This document shows positions 1-8,497 of a DNA stretch of 64,000 nt, one piece after another. The position numbers and the translations under genes were made by a program. Source of the stretch: JAWPMV01 sp038527215 (GTDB lineage: Bacteria > Bacteroidota > Bacteroidia > J057); NCBI GenBank assembly GCA_038527215.1, contig JBCBGC010000004.1, positions 81,565 to 145,564 on the forward strand, written 5' to 3'. Every line of letters begins with the position of its first letter. Position 1 is the stretch's first letter. The notes beneath the pieces were generated by a model. It ran no database searches and was not told the DNA's origin. It was given only the letters and a program-made list of their open reading frames with translations.

Positions 1-421
1 CCGTGGCAGGGTCTCCTTCTATCATTTGAAAGGTGAATACCTCAAAGATTTGAGGATCTGTCATATAGACATTTTCCTCACTGAAAATCCGGTCTTCCCG
101 CTTGATCGTAACCGGCTTATTGTTGTACAACACCCTGGCAAAGGTGTCTACTTCGGGATAGCGGGCGGTGAGTTCTGGTCCTACGGCCATGCTGGAAAGG
201 GCATAGGTATCCTGATTGCCAGCCAGGCTCATTTTGGTGGAAACCCGCATGATGCGATCGAGCTGGCGTTGGTGCCCGTCATAATTGATTTCGTCCTGTA
301 CATAGAGCATCATCAGGAGACAGCCCGCCATGCCCAGGGCCAGCCCCAGCAAGTTGATGAGAGAATGTCCGGGGTTGCGGCGGAGATTCCGGAAGCCAAT
401 GGTGAGGTAATGTTTTAACAT
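1..421 (-). CDS. ABC transporter permease, MacB/FtsX-like (5' part only, cut by window edge)
   Basis: Reading the minus strand from the ATG at 421 gives an open frame of 140 residues that runs off the left edge. It begins MLKHYLTIGFRNLRRNPG, the usual cytoplasmic start of Bacteroidota MacB-type permeases, followed by a first membrane helix (LINLLGLALGMAGCLLMMLYV). A periplasmic domain then starts, with an RIMRVSTKMSL segment and a YPEVDTFARVL segment typical of the MacB periplasmic core. The family exports substrates or transmits mechanical force using an ATPase encoded elsewhere. The gene is divergent from a sigma-54-type activator 286 bp away. In this phylum such activators often sit beside these permeases, so the activator may control it. 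The substrate cannot be inferred. Confidence 0.85.
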   Translation of the reverse strand, partial: MLKHYLTIGFRNLRRNPGHSLINLLGLALGMAGCLLMMLYVQDEINYDGHQRQLDRIMRVSTKMSLAGNQDTYALSSMAVGPELTARYPEVDTFARVLYNNKPVTIKREDRIFSEENVYMTDPQIFEVFTFQMIEGDPAT

Positions 422-707
422 GCTTTTCGCTCTTTAGTAGCTGAAATAAAGACAGAGCAGAATCCCTGTCGCGGAAAAGATGCCAGCGTGTGTGCGGAGC
501 TTAAAATGCAGGATATCAAGCATTTTTAAAGATAGCTTGGCCGATAAAAGCAGGGGCTTGATCGATTTCGCCATTCGAACCATGCTGTACAGGGAAAAAG
601 CATGGATAGCGTAAAAACAGGGTTTTTGAAGCAAATTGGCAGTTTTTTCCGGGGATAGATCGGAAAAACTGTTTAATTTTCCATCCGTACACTTTCGCCT
701 TGTTAGG

Positions 708-1673
708 ATGCACACAACGCCTCAACACCAGTCTGCCTCCTCTCCTGCCTTATTGGTGGGAGACTCCCGACCTATGCAGGCCTTGTGGCAGATTATCCGC
801 AAGGTTGGCCCCACCGATGCCAACGTTCTCCTCACCGGCGAAAGTGGGACGGGCAAAGATCTGGTAGCCAGGGCTTTACATGCCCATTCCCACCGCTCGG
901 ATCAATCCATGGTCAAAGTAGATATGGGGGCCATCAGTCCTCATTTGTTCGAGAGTGAGATGTTTGGGCATAAAAAAGGCGCATTTACAGATGCGCGTCA
1001 GGATCGGGACGGCCGTTTTACCCAGGCCCACGGCGGAACCCTATTCCTGGACGAAATCGCTAACCTTTCTCCTCAGGGACAACAAAAATTGCTGGTGGCC
1101 TTACAGCAAAGACGGGTTACCCCGCTGGGGGCGAACCTGAGCCATGAGGTGGATATTCGACTGATCTGTGCCACCAATGTTGGCCTGGCTGATCTGGTCG
1201 CTAAGAAGCGCTTTCGCTCAGACCTGAGATTTCGCATCAATACCGTGGAAATTTACTTGCCTCCGCTCAGAGAAAGAAAAGAAGACATTCCACTCCTAAG
1301 CGGCCACTTCCTGAAATTTTTTGCCGAAAAACACCAAAGAGAACACCGGCCCCTCACGGATGCGGCCCTTCGACACCTGCTGCAGCATGAGTGGCCCGGC
1401 AACGTCAGGGAACTGGAACACGCTATCGAACGGGCGGTGATCATGTCAGAAGGACGAGAAATCGGTTCCGAGGCCTTTCGCTTTCATCCCGCTGCCCGAC
1501 CCAGGGAGGGCATGTATCTGGAAACCCTGCACCTGGATACCGTGGAAAGGCTGGTTATTCAACGGGCCTTGGAAAAGCATGCGGGCAACATCAGCCAGGC
1601 TGCCCGCGAACTGGGATTAACCCGGACCTCCCTCTATCGACGTCTGGAAAAATACGGTATGAAAGGGGAGTGA
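708..1673 (+). CDS. Sigma-54-dependent activator lacking a receiver domain
   Basis: The protein is 321 residues from the ATG at 708. It holds an AAA+ sigma-54 interaction domain with Walker A GESGTGK at about 44-50, the sigma-54 contact loop GAFTDA at 91-96 and Walker B TLFLDEI at 111-117, plus a conserved RFRSDLRFRINTVEI segment. A Fis-type helix-turn-helix (NISQAARELGLTRTSLYRRL) ends the protein. Related Bacteroidota proteins usually carry an N-terminal response-regulator receiver of about 120 residues. Here only about 20 unrelated residues precede the AAA+ core, so control by phosphorylation at this protein is unlikely. GAFTDA replaces the canonical GAFTGA, which I recall as common in this Bacteroidota subfamily. 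A frame start at 636 is possible but adds low-complexity sequence. It probably regulates the divergent permease. Confidence 0.88.
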   Translation: MHTTPQHQSASSPALLVGDSRPMQALWQIIRKVGPTDANVLLTGESGTGKDLVARALHAHSHRSDQSMVKVDMGAISPHLFESEMFGHKKGAFTDARQDRDGRFTQAHGGTLFLDEIANLSPQGQQKLLVALQQRRVTPLGANLSHEVDIRLICATNVGLADLVAKKRFRSDLRFRINTVEIYLPPLRERKEDIPLLSGHFLKFFAEKHQREHRPLTDAALRHLLQHEWPGNVRELEHAIERAVIMSEGREIGSEAFRFHPAARPREGMYLETLHLDTVERLVIQRALEKHAGNISQAARELGLTRTSLYRRLEKYGMKGE

Positions 1674-1705
1674 AAGGATGATTACTCAAAAATTCATAGC
1701 CTGTG

Positions 1706-1713
1706 TATATTTG
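1706..1713 (+). promoter_or_regulatory. Putative Bacteroidota -7 promoter element (TATATTTG)
   Basis: TATATTTG matches the Bacteroidota -7 consensus TAnnTTTG exactly. It lies 19 bp before the amidohydrolase ATG at 1733, so the leader would be very short. No clear -33 TTTG box is seen at the expected distance, so this is a motif match only. Confidence 0.45.
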
Positions 1714-1732
1714 TTCACCTAAGGAAAGAACT

Positions 1733-2851
1733 ATGCACAGATTGAGCCTCTTTATCGCAGGGCTATGCTTGCTGACACCACTGGCAGGCTATTCCCAAGC
1801 CCTCAACCCTGCCGATACCCTAATGTCCTTTGAGGATTACGAACCCATCTCTACCCTGGTGGTGGAGGAAAATCCGCGCATCCGGGCTAAATATCCCTTT
1901 ATCGATGTCCATAGCCATCAGTGGAACATGCCTAAAAAAGACCTGCATAAACTGGCGGCTGAAATGGACAGCCTCAATATGGGCGTCATGATCAACCTGA
2001 GTGGACGAGGTTGGGGCGATCCTGAATACCTCAAAGCCTCCATCGAAAACATCGAAGAAAACCAGCCGGACCGCTTCATTCTTTTTACCAATATCCGCTT
2101 TGAAGCCATCGACGATCCCAATTGGAGCGAATTAACGGCCAAACAAATCGAACTGGATGTAAAAGCCGGGGCCAAAGGCCTGAAGATCTACAAGAATCTG
2201 GGTATGACAGCCAAGGATAAAGCAGGCAACCGGATTGCGGTAGATGATCCAAGGCTCGATCCGGTCTGGGCCAAGTGTGGAGAGTTGGGCGTTCCGGTTC
2301 TGATCCATACGGGCGAACCAGCCGCCTTTTGGAAGCCCCGCGATAAGTACAACGAGCGTTGGCTGGAACTCAAACAAAAACCCGGGCGCTACCGGGATCC
2401 GCAAACCAATATTTCCTGGGAAGAACTCATGGCTGAACAGCACCGCATGTTCAGGAAGCATCCGAATACCATTTTTATCAATGCCCATCTGGGTTGGTTT
2501 GCCAATGACCTGCAGTTTTTTGGTAAGTTGCTCGACGAAATCCCCAATATGTATTCCGAAATCGGGGCGGTTCTGGCAGAACTGGGGCGACAACCCCGGG
2601 CCGCCAGGGAATTCCTGATCAAGTATCAGGACCGCATCCTCTTTGGCAAGGATTCCTATCGCCCCATTGAGTTCCCGGTGTATTTTCGGGTGTTGGAAAC
2701 GGCGGATGAGTATTTTGATTACTATCGGAAGCGACACGCTTTCTGGAAGATGTATGGGCTGGACTTACCGGATGAAGTGCTCAAAAAGATTTATTATAAA
2801 AACGCCCTCAAGATCATCCCTGGCATTGACGCTTCCCGCTTTCCAGAGTAA
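1733..2851 (+). CDS. Secreted amidohydrolase-family metal hydrolase
   Basis: The product is 372 residues from the ATG at 1733, with a signal peptide ending near AGYSQA. The mature part is an Amidohydrolase_2-type TIM barrel. FIDVHSHQ gives the paired metal-binding histidines after strand 1, GAKGLKIYK lies on a later strand, VPVLIHTGEP and INAHLGW supply further histidines, and ILFGKDSY carries the late aspartate. The family hydrolyses or decarboxylates small cyclic or carboxylated substrates, but no substrate can be named here. The signal peptide places it in the periplasm, which is less usual for this family. An upstream start at 1703 would add ten residues before the signal peptide and is less likely. 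It stands alone, between a regulator and a repeat-rich gap. Confidence 0.85.
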   Translation: MHRLSLFIAGLCLLTPLAGYSQALNPADTLMSFEDYEPISTLVVEENPRIRAKYPFIDVHSHQWNMPKKDLHKLAAEMDSLNMGVMINLSGRGWGDPEYLKASIENIEENQPDRFILFTNIRFEAIDDPNWSELTAKQIELDVKAGAKGLKIYKNLGMTAKDKAGNRIAVDDPRLDPVWAKCGELGVPVLIHTGEPAAFWKPRDKYNERWLELKQKPGRYRDPQTNISWEELMAEQHRMFRKHPNTIFINAHLGWFANDLQFFGKLLDEIPNMYSEIGAVLAELGRQPRAAREFLIKYQDRILFGKDSYRPIEFPVYFRVLETADEYFDYYRKRHAFWKMYGLDLPDEVLKKIYYKNALKIIPGIDASRFPE

Positions 2852-2910
2852 AGCAGTTTTTGCTTTCCGCACTATCTTCCCACGACCTAATCAGGGGGCG
2901 ACGGGGCAGT

Positions 2911-3003
2911 GATGCTGTTAGGGTGCGGGGGCTGGCATGTGGGTAGGCGCGGTTAACAGCATCTTGATTTTTTGCAGTACTTTTTGATCAAGCAAAAAGT
3001 ACT
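2911..3003. repeat. REP-like structured intergenic element (two inverted repeats)
   Basis: Two perfect inverted repeats lie side by side in the gap between the amidohydrolase and the transglycosylase. GATGCTGTTA (2911-2920) pairs with TAACAGCATC (2954-2963) across a G-rich 33-nt loop. AGTACTTTTTG (2976-2986) pairs with CAAAAAGTACT (2993-3003) across a 6-nt loop. The second hairpin, with the preceding CTTGATTTTTTG and the following GAGTAAGTAAAAAAG, resembles a family of dispersed intergenic hairpins I have seen in other Bacteroidota genomes. That family resemblance is memory-based. No T-run follows, so it is not a simple terminator. Confidence 0.6.
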
Positions 3004-3071
3004 CATGAGTAAGTAAAAAAGCGGCATGGAAATAGTGCCGGAAACCAACAAAGCAAAACCTATCGTTGCCT

Positions 3072-4076
3072 ATGTGGCGAAAAATCCTCCCCCTTACCCT
3101 CGGCATGGCAGCATTCCTGTGGTTGCTCTGGCCAAGTGAGCAGTCTCCCGGACCCCTTCCTCAGGCCATAGAGGTGGAGGATTTTAACGAATATTATCAG
3201 GCTTATTGCGTCAAAGTGATCCAGGATTCTTCCCTGTATCTGGAGGAATGGGATACCCTGCCGCAGCCCAACTTCTGGCGACACACCATTCGATACGGCC
3301 CCGATACGGTCATCGTCAATATTGCCAAAACCCGACAGATCATCGGTTACACCGACCTCCGATCCTGGAGAGCTAAATCGGACGGACAAAAGCAAGCCTA
3401 CGAAGACAGTGTGCGGCAGGAATACGGATTAGGCAGGAAAGATGAAATTTTTTTTACTACGGGCCGCAGCCATTTTTATAACTTCGAGTATATTCTGCCT
3501 GACCTCGATGAGTCTATTGAGGTGTTTTTGGAAAATAATACCGATCCCTGGTATGCACAGGCGATCCTTTTGATCGAGAGTCCTGGCCGCCTGCAATACT
3601 CCACCGATGGCGCTTATGGGTCCTTCCAACTCATGGAAAGCGTAGCGCGGGAAATGGGCCTCAAAATCAATGCCCAGGTAGATGAGCGGACGGATTTGCG
3701 AAAATCCGCTAAGGCTGCCGCCCGTTTGTTACGGACGGTATGCCTGCCCCAGGCCCGTTCTATCTGCTATCGGCATCGGCTGGATTTTGACGAAAGAGAT
3801 TTATGGTTCCGCTTGTTGGTCATGCATGTCTATCATGCCGGAGCCACGAATGTCAAAAGGGTGATGAACAAAGTCCGTCCGCAGGAAAGCGGTATTCAGC
3901 TTTTTGAGGAACTGTGGCAGACCAAATCCCGCCGCTTCGGCAATGCCTCTCAGAACTATAGCCAGATCATTCTGGCCTGCTGGATGGAGTTGGATAAAAT
4001 GCTGGAAACCAAAGGCTTACTTTGCCCTCCCGAGGAGGAGGAAGAAGCGTCAGAGGAAACCGTCATTGGTCCCTAG
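3072..4076 (+). CDS. Lytic transglycosylase, SLT-domain, membrane-anchored
   Basis: The product is 334 residues from the ATG at 3072; a TTG at 3066 is possible but weaker. An N-terminal hydrophobic segment (residues 5-20) serves as signal or membrane anchor. The C-terminal half is a goose-lysozyme-like SLT domain. The catalytic glutamate is in LLIESPG (E169), followed by GAYGSFQLM, the AARLLR helix, VYHAGATNV and NYSQIILACW, all in the expected order. Such enzymes cleave the MurNAc-GlcNAc bond in peptidoglycan with 1,6-anhydro ring formation. The region at about 40-140 before the SLT domain is not recognised. The acidic tail (PPEEEEEASEE) is unusual. Confidence 0.85.
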   Translation: MWRKILPLTLGMAAFLWLLWPSEQSPGPLPQAIEVEDFNEYYQAYCVKVIQDSSLYLEEWDTLPQPNFWRHTIRYGPDTVIVNIAKTRQIIGYTDLRSWRAKSDGQKQAYEDSVRQEYGLGRKDEIFFTTGRSHFYNFEYILPDLDESIEVFLENNTDPWYAQAILLIESPGRLQYSTDGAYGSFQLMESVAREMGLKINAQVDERTDLRKSAKAAARLLRTVCLPQARSICYRHRLDFDERDLWFRLLVMHVYHAGATNVKRVMNKVRPQESGIQLFEELWQTKSRRFGNASQNYSQIILACWMELDKMLETKGLLCPPEEEEEASEETVIGP

Positions 4077-4136
4077 GGGCCAGGCTCCTCCTAGCGTTTT
4101 TGACAGGCGCCCCGTCTAATGGGAAACGCAGCAAGC

Positions 4137-5375
4137 ATGAACCATATTTCCCTGATGTTACTTTCGCTGCTGGTGCTCACCAGTGGATGTATCCGAGAAC
4201 CGCTCGTCGATACTGACCCAAAACCTATTCCCGAAATCGGCTTTTGGTTTGAGTCTGGTGCCCCCCTGCCTGACTATGTACTGGTTCATCAACGAGCGGA
4301 CGGAAAATTGATTGACTATTTCCAGCCAAAGGTAGACGAAACCCTTAGCATGAATATTCCGGAGGCCTACCAGGCCCCACAGTATCAGTTGAGTTTTGTC
4401 AAAGAAGTGAACCACCCCCACTTGGACAAGCAAGTCGAAGTGATCACCTTTGAAGGCTTTGGCCAGGATTTTTTGGGGCGGGTGAGTCCTGGGGTGCTGG
4501 GTTCCGCAAAAAAAGAGCTCAGCTTTCGGGCTTCCGTCCCTTTTTGCGTTCTGCCTCACGGGGACATCGTCGTGGAGATGGATACCAGCGGCAAAGAAGC
4601 CAGGCTTACCCTGGACCTAGATAAACCCTATTTCCTGCTCTGTAAGCTGGAAGGGGAAACGGCTTACCGTTATCTGGAACTTCCCAAGGTAGATGAGTAT
4701 CCGAATGTGGAGGTAGCGGTAGACAATTTACCTCGAATTGAGCATACCAAAACCCTGGAATGGAACCCCAGTATGACCGATCTCCGGGTTTACTTTTTTC
4801 TCCAATATGAAGGACAGGATACCCGTTTTCGCGCCTTTGATTTTCGCACCCTTCCTGGTGATCCCTACGAGGCGATTAGGTATCCGGATTTTCCCGCTCA
4901 TCTGAAACGCTACACCGCGTACGTACACGGTCATTTGGGAGGAGAAGTGAAGGGGCAGGCCTATATCCAGGGTTTCCCGGAGGAAATTGTTTTGCCTCAG
5001 GCTGATGTGACCATTTCTGACGCAAACTCAGAAAGCTTTGGTGCAGACAGCAAGCATACGGATTTTGCCGGTTACACCTTTGAAGGAGCAACCTTTATGT
5101 GGCATTTGGTCAGGTCAGAAAAAGATCCCCAACCCTGGATGCGGCCGGAAATGCCACAGGAGATATTGAATATTTATCCAGGTTTGACCGCAGAGGCCAG
5201 CCTCATTAACAGTACGCTTTTTCAGTTCACAGAAGGCAATCAATCCTTATTTGAACAGGTAGCTTTCGGGGAAAGAAAAGCCTTCTTCATTTTCGATGAT
5301 GTGCGTATGTACCTGGTTTCTCATCAGAATGCGCTGCCCTCCTTTTTCTATCACGCACGTGCGGTAACACCATAA
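4137..5375 (+). CDS. Uncharacterised lipoprotein, first of a tandem paralogous pair
   Basis: The protein is 412 residues from the ATG at 4137, with a lipoprotein signal peptide and lipobox LTSGC. The mature part is predicted to be beta-rich and was not assigned to a named family. It is paralogous to the next gene. Both have an early PEIGF/PQISF strand, a QPxxDxT[LY]x[MI]xxP segment, the motif D[FL]AG[YH]TFE followed by W-H, a W[MV]RPE[MV]PQ motif about 25 residues later, and a late [EQ]Q[VM]AFGE stretch. The spacing to the paralogue is 17 bp, so they probably form an operon. Surface or periplasmic location is inferred from the lipobox. The function is unknown. Confidence 0.8.
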   Translation: MNHISLMLLSLLVLTSGCIREPLVDTDPKPIPEIGFWFESGAPLPDYVLVHQRADGKLIDYFQPKVDETLSMNIPEAYQAPQYQLSFVKEVNHPHLDKQVEVITFEGFGQDFLGRVSPGVLGSAKKELSFRASVPFCVLPHGDIVVEMDTSGKEARLTLDLDKPYFLLCKLEGETAYRYLELPKVDEYPNVEVAVDNLPRIEHTKTLEWNPSMTDLRVYFFLQYEGQDTRFRAFDFRTLPGDPYEAIRYPDFPAHLKRYTAYVHGHLGGEVKGQAYIQGFPEEIVLPQADVTISDANSESFGADSKHTDFAGYTFEGATFMWHLVRSEKDPQPWMRPEMPQEILNIYPGLTAEASLINSTLFQFTEGNQSLFEQVAFGERKAFFIFDDVRMYLVSHQNALPSFFYHARAVTP

Positions 5376-5392
5376 CGCCTAACCATTAGCTT

Positions 5393-6652
5393 ATGAAGAT
5401 TCATCAGACGCTATTTCTATGCTTGCTCATTGGCTTCTGTGGCCTTAGTTGTCAATCGCTCAATCCTGGCCAATCAGAAGTAATTCCTCAGATTTCTTTT
5501 CTGTATGAAGATGGGGTGAATATGCCTCAGTTTGTCAGCCTGAGTGATCAGGAAAGTGGGGAGGTGATTGAAGCCTTTCAGCCGGTGGCCGATCAAACCT
5601 ACACCATAGAAGTGCCGCGTAAATTCCGGTCCACGGCCTATGACGTAACATATTTTAATGATACCCGGAATACCTTCTTCGGGAAAGCTGCGGAGGCCTT
5701 TACCTATCGCGATTTTCGGCAGGATATGCTGGTCAGGAGAGTCCCTCCGCCTAATGATTATAGCTATAAACCATTTATCCTCCGGGCCGATAGTCCGATC
5801 GAGTCTTTCTGGAATGGAAAAAACGGCATCTTTTATAACAAAATCCACACGAATAGCCTCACGGCAGAGATTGAGCTGACAGTCCAGGACCAAACCGGAC
5901 CCGCCCACCTGGTCGTGGTGAAGCTGCAAAACGAGGAATTTATGCGGTACCGCTTTTTCCCAAACCCCCTGGAGGAAACGGAGCTGAATATTCAAATTGA
6001 TACCTTGCCTCAGGTTCCGGCCATGAAGGAAATTCTGCTGGACGAGGGCATTCAAAGTGCGCGGGTCAAGTGTTATTTGGATATAGACGGACAAAAAATA
6101 TCCAATGTGGTGCTGGATACTTACCGTTCGGAACAACCTCAGGATGATCGTATTCTGATGCCTGATTTTACAAGTCTGTATTCTATTATCTCTGTGGTGG
6201 ATTACTATCTGGACGGGGGCCTATATGGACAGTATATTGTTGAAGGCTTACCTGATAAAATCGTAGCACCTAACCTGAGCATAGATGTGGTCAATAACCG
6301 CCTGACGCAGGCCACGCTTAACATTACTCATGCAGATCTGGCAGGCCATACATTTGAAGCGGAAGAGTATCGCTGGCATGTCCTGGAAGAACAGCTTTCG
6401 GGTCGCGAGTGGGTACGTCCGGAGGTGCCACAGGCAGTCCGTGATTCCCTGCCGGTATGGTCCCAGCCTGCTACCCTGACCAGAAGTAACCTGATCCAAT
6501 ATCTCCCTGGGCATGATATGACCTACCAGCAGATGGCTTTTGGGGAATGGGTGATGTTTTCGGAATTCTGGCAGGTAGTCCTGAGAAATTTCCCCGGTCC
6601 GACCTACACGGAAAAAATACGGCTTGCCAGTCGAAATATTCTTCAAGATTAA
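5393..6652 (+). CDS. Uncharacterised lipoprotein, second of a tandem paralogous pair
   Basis: The protein is 419 residues with a lipoprotein signal peptide and lipobox GLSCQ. It shares with its upstream neighbour the signature [HT]xDLAGHTFE...W-H, the motif WVRPEVPQ and the ending QQMAFGE, plus overall length and layout. The two clearly arose by duplication and have since diverged strongly. No catalytic motif is visible. The alternating hydrophobic pattern suggests beta domains. The two genes may encode partners of one outer-membrane complex or allelic variants of one binding protein; nothing in the sequence decides. A weak terminator follows. Confidence 0.8.
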   Translation: MKIHQTLFLCLLIGFCGLSCQSLNPGQSEVIPQISFLYEDGVNMPQFVSLSDQESGEVIEAFQPVADQTYTIEVPRKFRSTAYDVTYFNDTRNTFFGKAAEAFTYRDFRQDMLVRRVPPPNDYSYKPFILRADSPIESFWNGKNGIFYNKIHTNSLTAEIELTVQDQTGPAHLVVVKLQNEEFMRYRFFPNPLEETELNIQIDTLPQVPAMKEILLDEGIQSARVKCYLDIDGQKISNVVLDTYRSEQPQDDRILMPDFTSLYSIISVVDYYLDGGLYGQYIVEGLPDKIVAPNLSIDVVNNRLTQATLNITHADLAGHTFEAEEYRWHVLEEQLSGREWVRPEVPQAVRDSLPVWSQPATLTRSNLIQYLPGHDMTYQQMAFGEWVMFSEFWQVVLRNFPGPTYTEKIRLASRNILQD

Positions 6653-6688
6653 TTGTCTCACTAAAACCCTCGGTTAAGGGGAAGTTTG

Positions 6689-6718
6689 GCCATCTCTGAA
6701 ACAGGGGGTGGCTTTTTC
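6689..6718 (+). terminator. Possible rho-independent terminator after the lipoprotein pair
   Basis: GCCATC (6689-6694) can pair with GGTGGC (6707-6712), using a G-U pair, and is followed by TTTTTCTTT. The stem is short and imperfect. Confidence 0.45.
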
Positions 6719-6751
6719 TTTATCTGAATCAAACCTTCCCTGACGAGCTTT

Positions 6752-7219
6752 ATGTATATTTACCCTATGTTAAGGGACGAACACAGTAAATATTTCGGCA
6801 ATTATATTGACCGGAATTACCGGCTAATTCGGTTGACCTTCCTGCAGGCTTTCAAAAAAGCCGGGGCAGATATCACCACCGAGCAATGGGTCATCATCCA
6901 GGCCCTGGCTCAGAATAACGGCCTTTCTCAGGCGGAGTTAGCTACTCAAAGTTTCAAAGATGCTCCCACGGTTTCCCGCATCATCAACCTCCTGGTGGAA
7001 AAGGGCATCACCACGCGTAAGCGCAGCGGGGATGACCGACGGCGCTATCAGATTCTGCTTACCGATAAAGGGCAAGCCATCTATGAACAGGTTCTGCCCT
7101 CCGTGCTGGCCTTGCGTGAACAAGGGTGGCAGGGACTCTCCGAGGATGATTATGAATCTTTTCTTAGAATCATGAACCAAATTTTTGCCAATTTCAAGCA
7201 GCTCAACGAAGGCGAATAA
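6752..7219 (+). CDS. MarR-family transcriptional regulator
   Basis: The product is 155 residues. It contains the MarR winged helix: ITTEQWVIIQALAQNNGLSQAELA for the entry and first helices, DAPTVSRIINLLVEKG for the recognition helix, and the wing with the conserved DDRRR motif. A dimerisation helix follows (YESFLRIMNQIFANFKQL). A second ATG at 6767 is equally plausible, because TATATTTA just after the first ATG resembles a -7 promoter element and would lie upstream of that start. Such proteins usually repress adjacent genes and release on binding small phenolic or lipophilic ligands. It sits 30 bp before the membrane AraC gene and is probably co-transcribed with it. Confidence 0.88.
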   Translation: MYIYPMLRDEHSKYFGNYIDRNYRLIRLTFLQAFKKAGADITTEQWVIIQALAQNNGLSQAELATQSFKDAPTVSRIINLLVEKGITTRKRSGDDRRRYQILLTDKGQAIYEQVLPSVLALREQGWQGLSEDDYESFLRIMNQIFANFKQLNEGE

Positions 7220-7249
7220 TGTCTTTGTTCCAGTTGCCTTCGCTCCCTT

Positions 7250-8410
7250 ATGCCCATAAATTTCCTGGACATTCTGATTCTGCTCTGCCTCCTGCAGGGG
7301 TTTTTATTTGCCGGAATCGTATTTACCACCCGCTTTTTTCACGGGAAGCACAATCGTCTGCTTGCTGCTTCCATTTTCATGGTCTCCATGATCGGTCTGG
7401 ACGAATGGCTCACCCAATTTGATTTGGACGATGATTACTATTTGCTGGATGTCTTAGGAGATGATGTGCCCTGGGTGTTGTTGTTCTATGTGTTCATGTT
7501 TGCCTATTTTGCCCGCTCAGCAGCTCATCCCTGGGGGGAAAAGAAGATCATTCGCAGGCTCTGCATCCCTTTTTTTCTGTATCTCTGTTTCAACCTGATC
7601 ATCAATTTTGATGTAGATCTGGGCTGGTACAGCTTGCCGAGCATAGGCTTGATTCAACGCGTGGTGTATAGTACTGAGCTTTGGCTAGCCTTAGGGATGA
7701 ACCTGATCCTGGCTTTCCTGGCCTTTCGGATCATTCGTCAGCTGCAGGAACCCCGGGAATTGAAAGCTTGGCTGCATAAAATTTGGTATACCACCATTAC
7801 CTTATTGCTATGCTGGGGGGTACTTTTGCTGATACCGGGCTGGTTAAATAATCCTTATCATCCGCTTGACTATGTGTTATGGGGTGGAGTAGCCGCTTTT
7901 TTATTCTGGTTGTGCTATCAGGGCCTGTTTCGATTTAGGCTTTTGCCAGACCAGCAGCGTGCACAAGCCATCCTGGCGGGTGATGAGCCGATATGGGAGC
8001 AGGTTGAAGAGGCTCCTCAAGCCGTTCCCAGGCCCGAGCCCAAATCCCCGCCCAACTTTCAACCCGAAAATCCCTATTTCCAGCAGCTGGAGCAGTGGAT
8101 GACTGAGGAGGAATGGTACCGGAATCCTGCCCTAAGTCGGGAATTGGTGGCCACCAAATTAGGCATCAGCCAGGGCTACTTATCTCAATTGGTCAATAGC
8201 ATCACGGGAGGCCATTTCTCGGCCTATGTAAACCGGTACCGCATCCGTTCCGCTAAACAGATGTTGCGCGATGAAGCCTATGCTGCCTATGATCTGGTGG
8301 CCATCGGGAAGGAAGCAGGCTTTTCTTCCAAGTCTGCCTTTTATACCGCCTTCAAAAAAGCGACCGGCATGACCCCCAAAGCCTGGCAGGACGGCGGTTC
8401 CGAGTCCTGA
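7250..8410 (+). CDS. Membrane-anchored AraC-family regulator
   Basis: The protein is 386 residues. Residues 1 to about 230 hold six or seven predicted membrane helices (for example FLDILILLCLLQGFLFAGIV and VLLFYVFMFAYFA). A Pro-rich linker follows (about 255-275). The C-terminal AraC DNA-binding domain runs from about 285 to 380: LATKLGISQGYLSQLVN-like first HTH (VATKLGISQGYLSQLV), GGHFSAYVNRYRI, and AIGKEAGFSSKSAFYTAFKKATGMTPKAW. This 7TM plus AraC architecture is widespread in Bacteroidota and is thought to sense envelope or extracellular signals. It lies between the MarR gene (30 bp) and a small outer-membrane protein (87 bp). Confidence 0.88.
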   Translation: MPINFLDILILLCLLQGFLFAGIVFTTRFFHGKHNRLLAASIFMVSMIGLDEWLTQFDLDDDYYLLDVLGDDVPWVLLFYVFMFAYFARSAAHPWGEKKIIRRLCIPFFLYLCFNLIINFDVDLGWYSLPSIGLIQRVVYSTELWLALGMNLILAFLAFRIIRQLQEPRELKAWLHKIWYTTITLLLCWGVLLLIPGWLNNPYHPLDYVLWGGVAAFLFWLCYQGLFRFRLLPDQQRAQAILAGDEPIWEQVEEAPQAVPRPEPKSPPNFQPENPYFQQLEQWMTEEEWYRNPALSRELVATKLGISQGYLSQLVNSITGGHFSAYVNRYRIRSAKQMLRDEAYAAYDLVAIGKEAGFSSKSAFYTAFKKATGMTPKAWQDGGSES

Positions 8411-8497
8411 TTTGTCAGCTTTTAACATTCCAGAACCTGCTTATTTCGTCCTGAAGCCACTTTTTCCTGGGAGGCTGGTTTATTGGGAAAAAAACAC

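Noticed and set aside
421..707. Sigma-54 (-24/-12) promoter for the permease gene
   Set aside because: A GG-to-GC spacing of 9 rather than 10 was the best match found; not convincing on either strand.
434..715. 93-residue minus-strand open frame between the permease and the sigma-54 activator
   Set aside because: Composition is unlike a real protein, it has no signal or domain, and it would overlap the activator start and leave no room for either divergent promoter.
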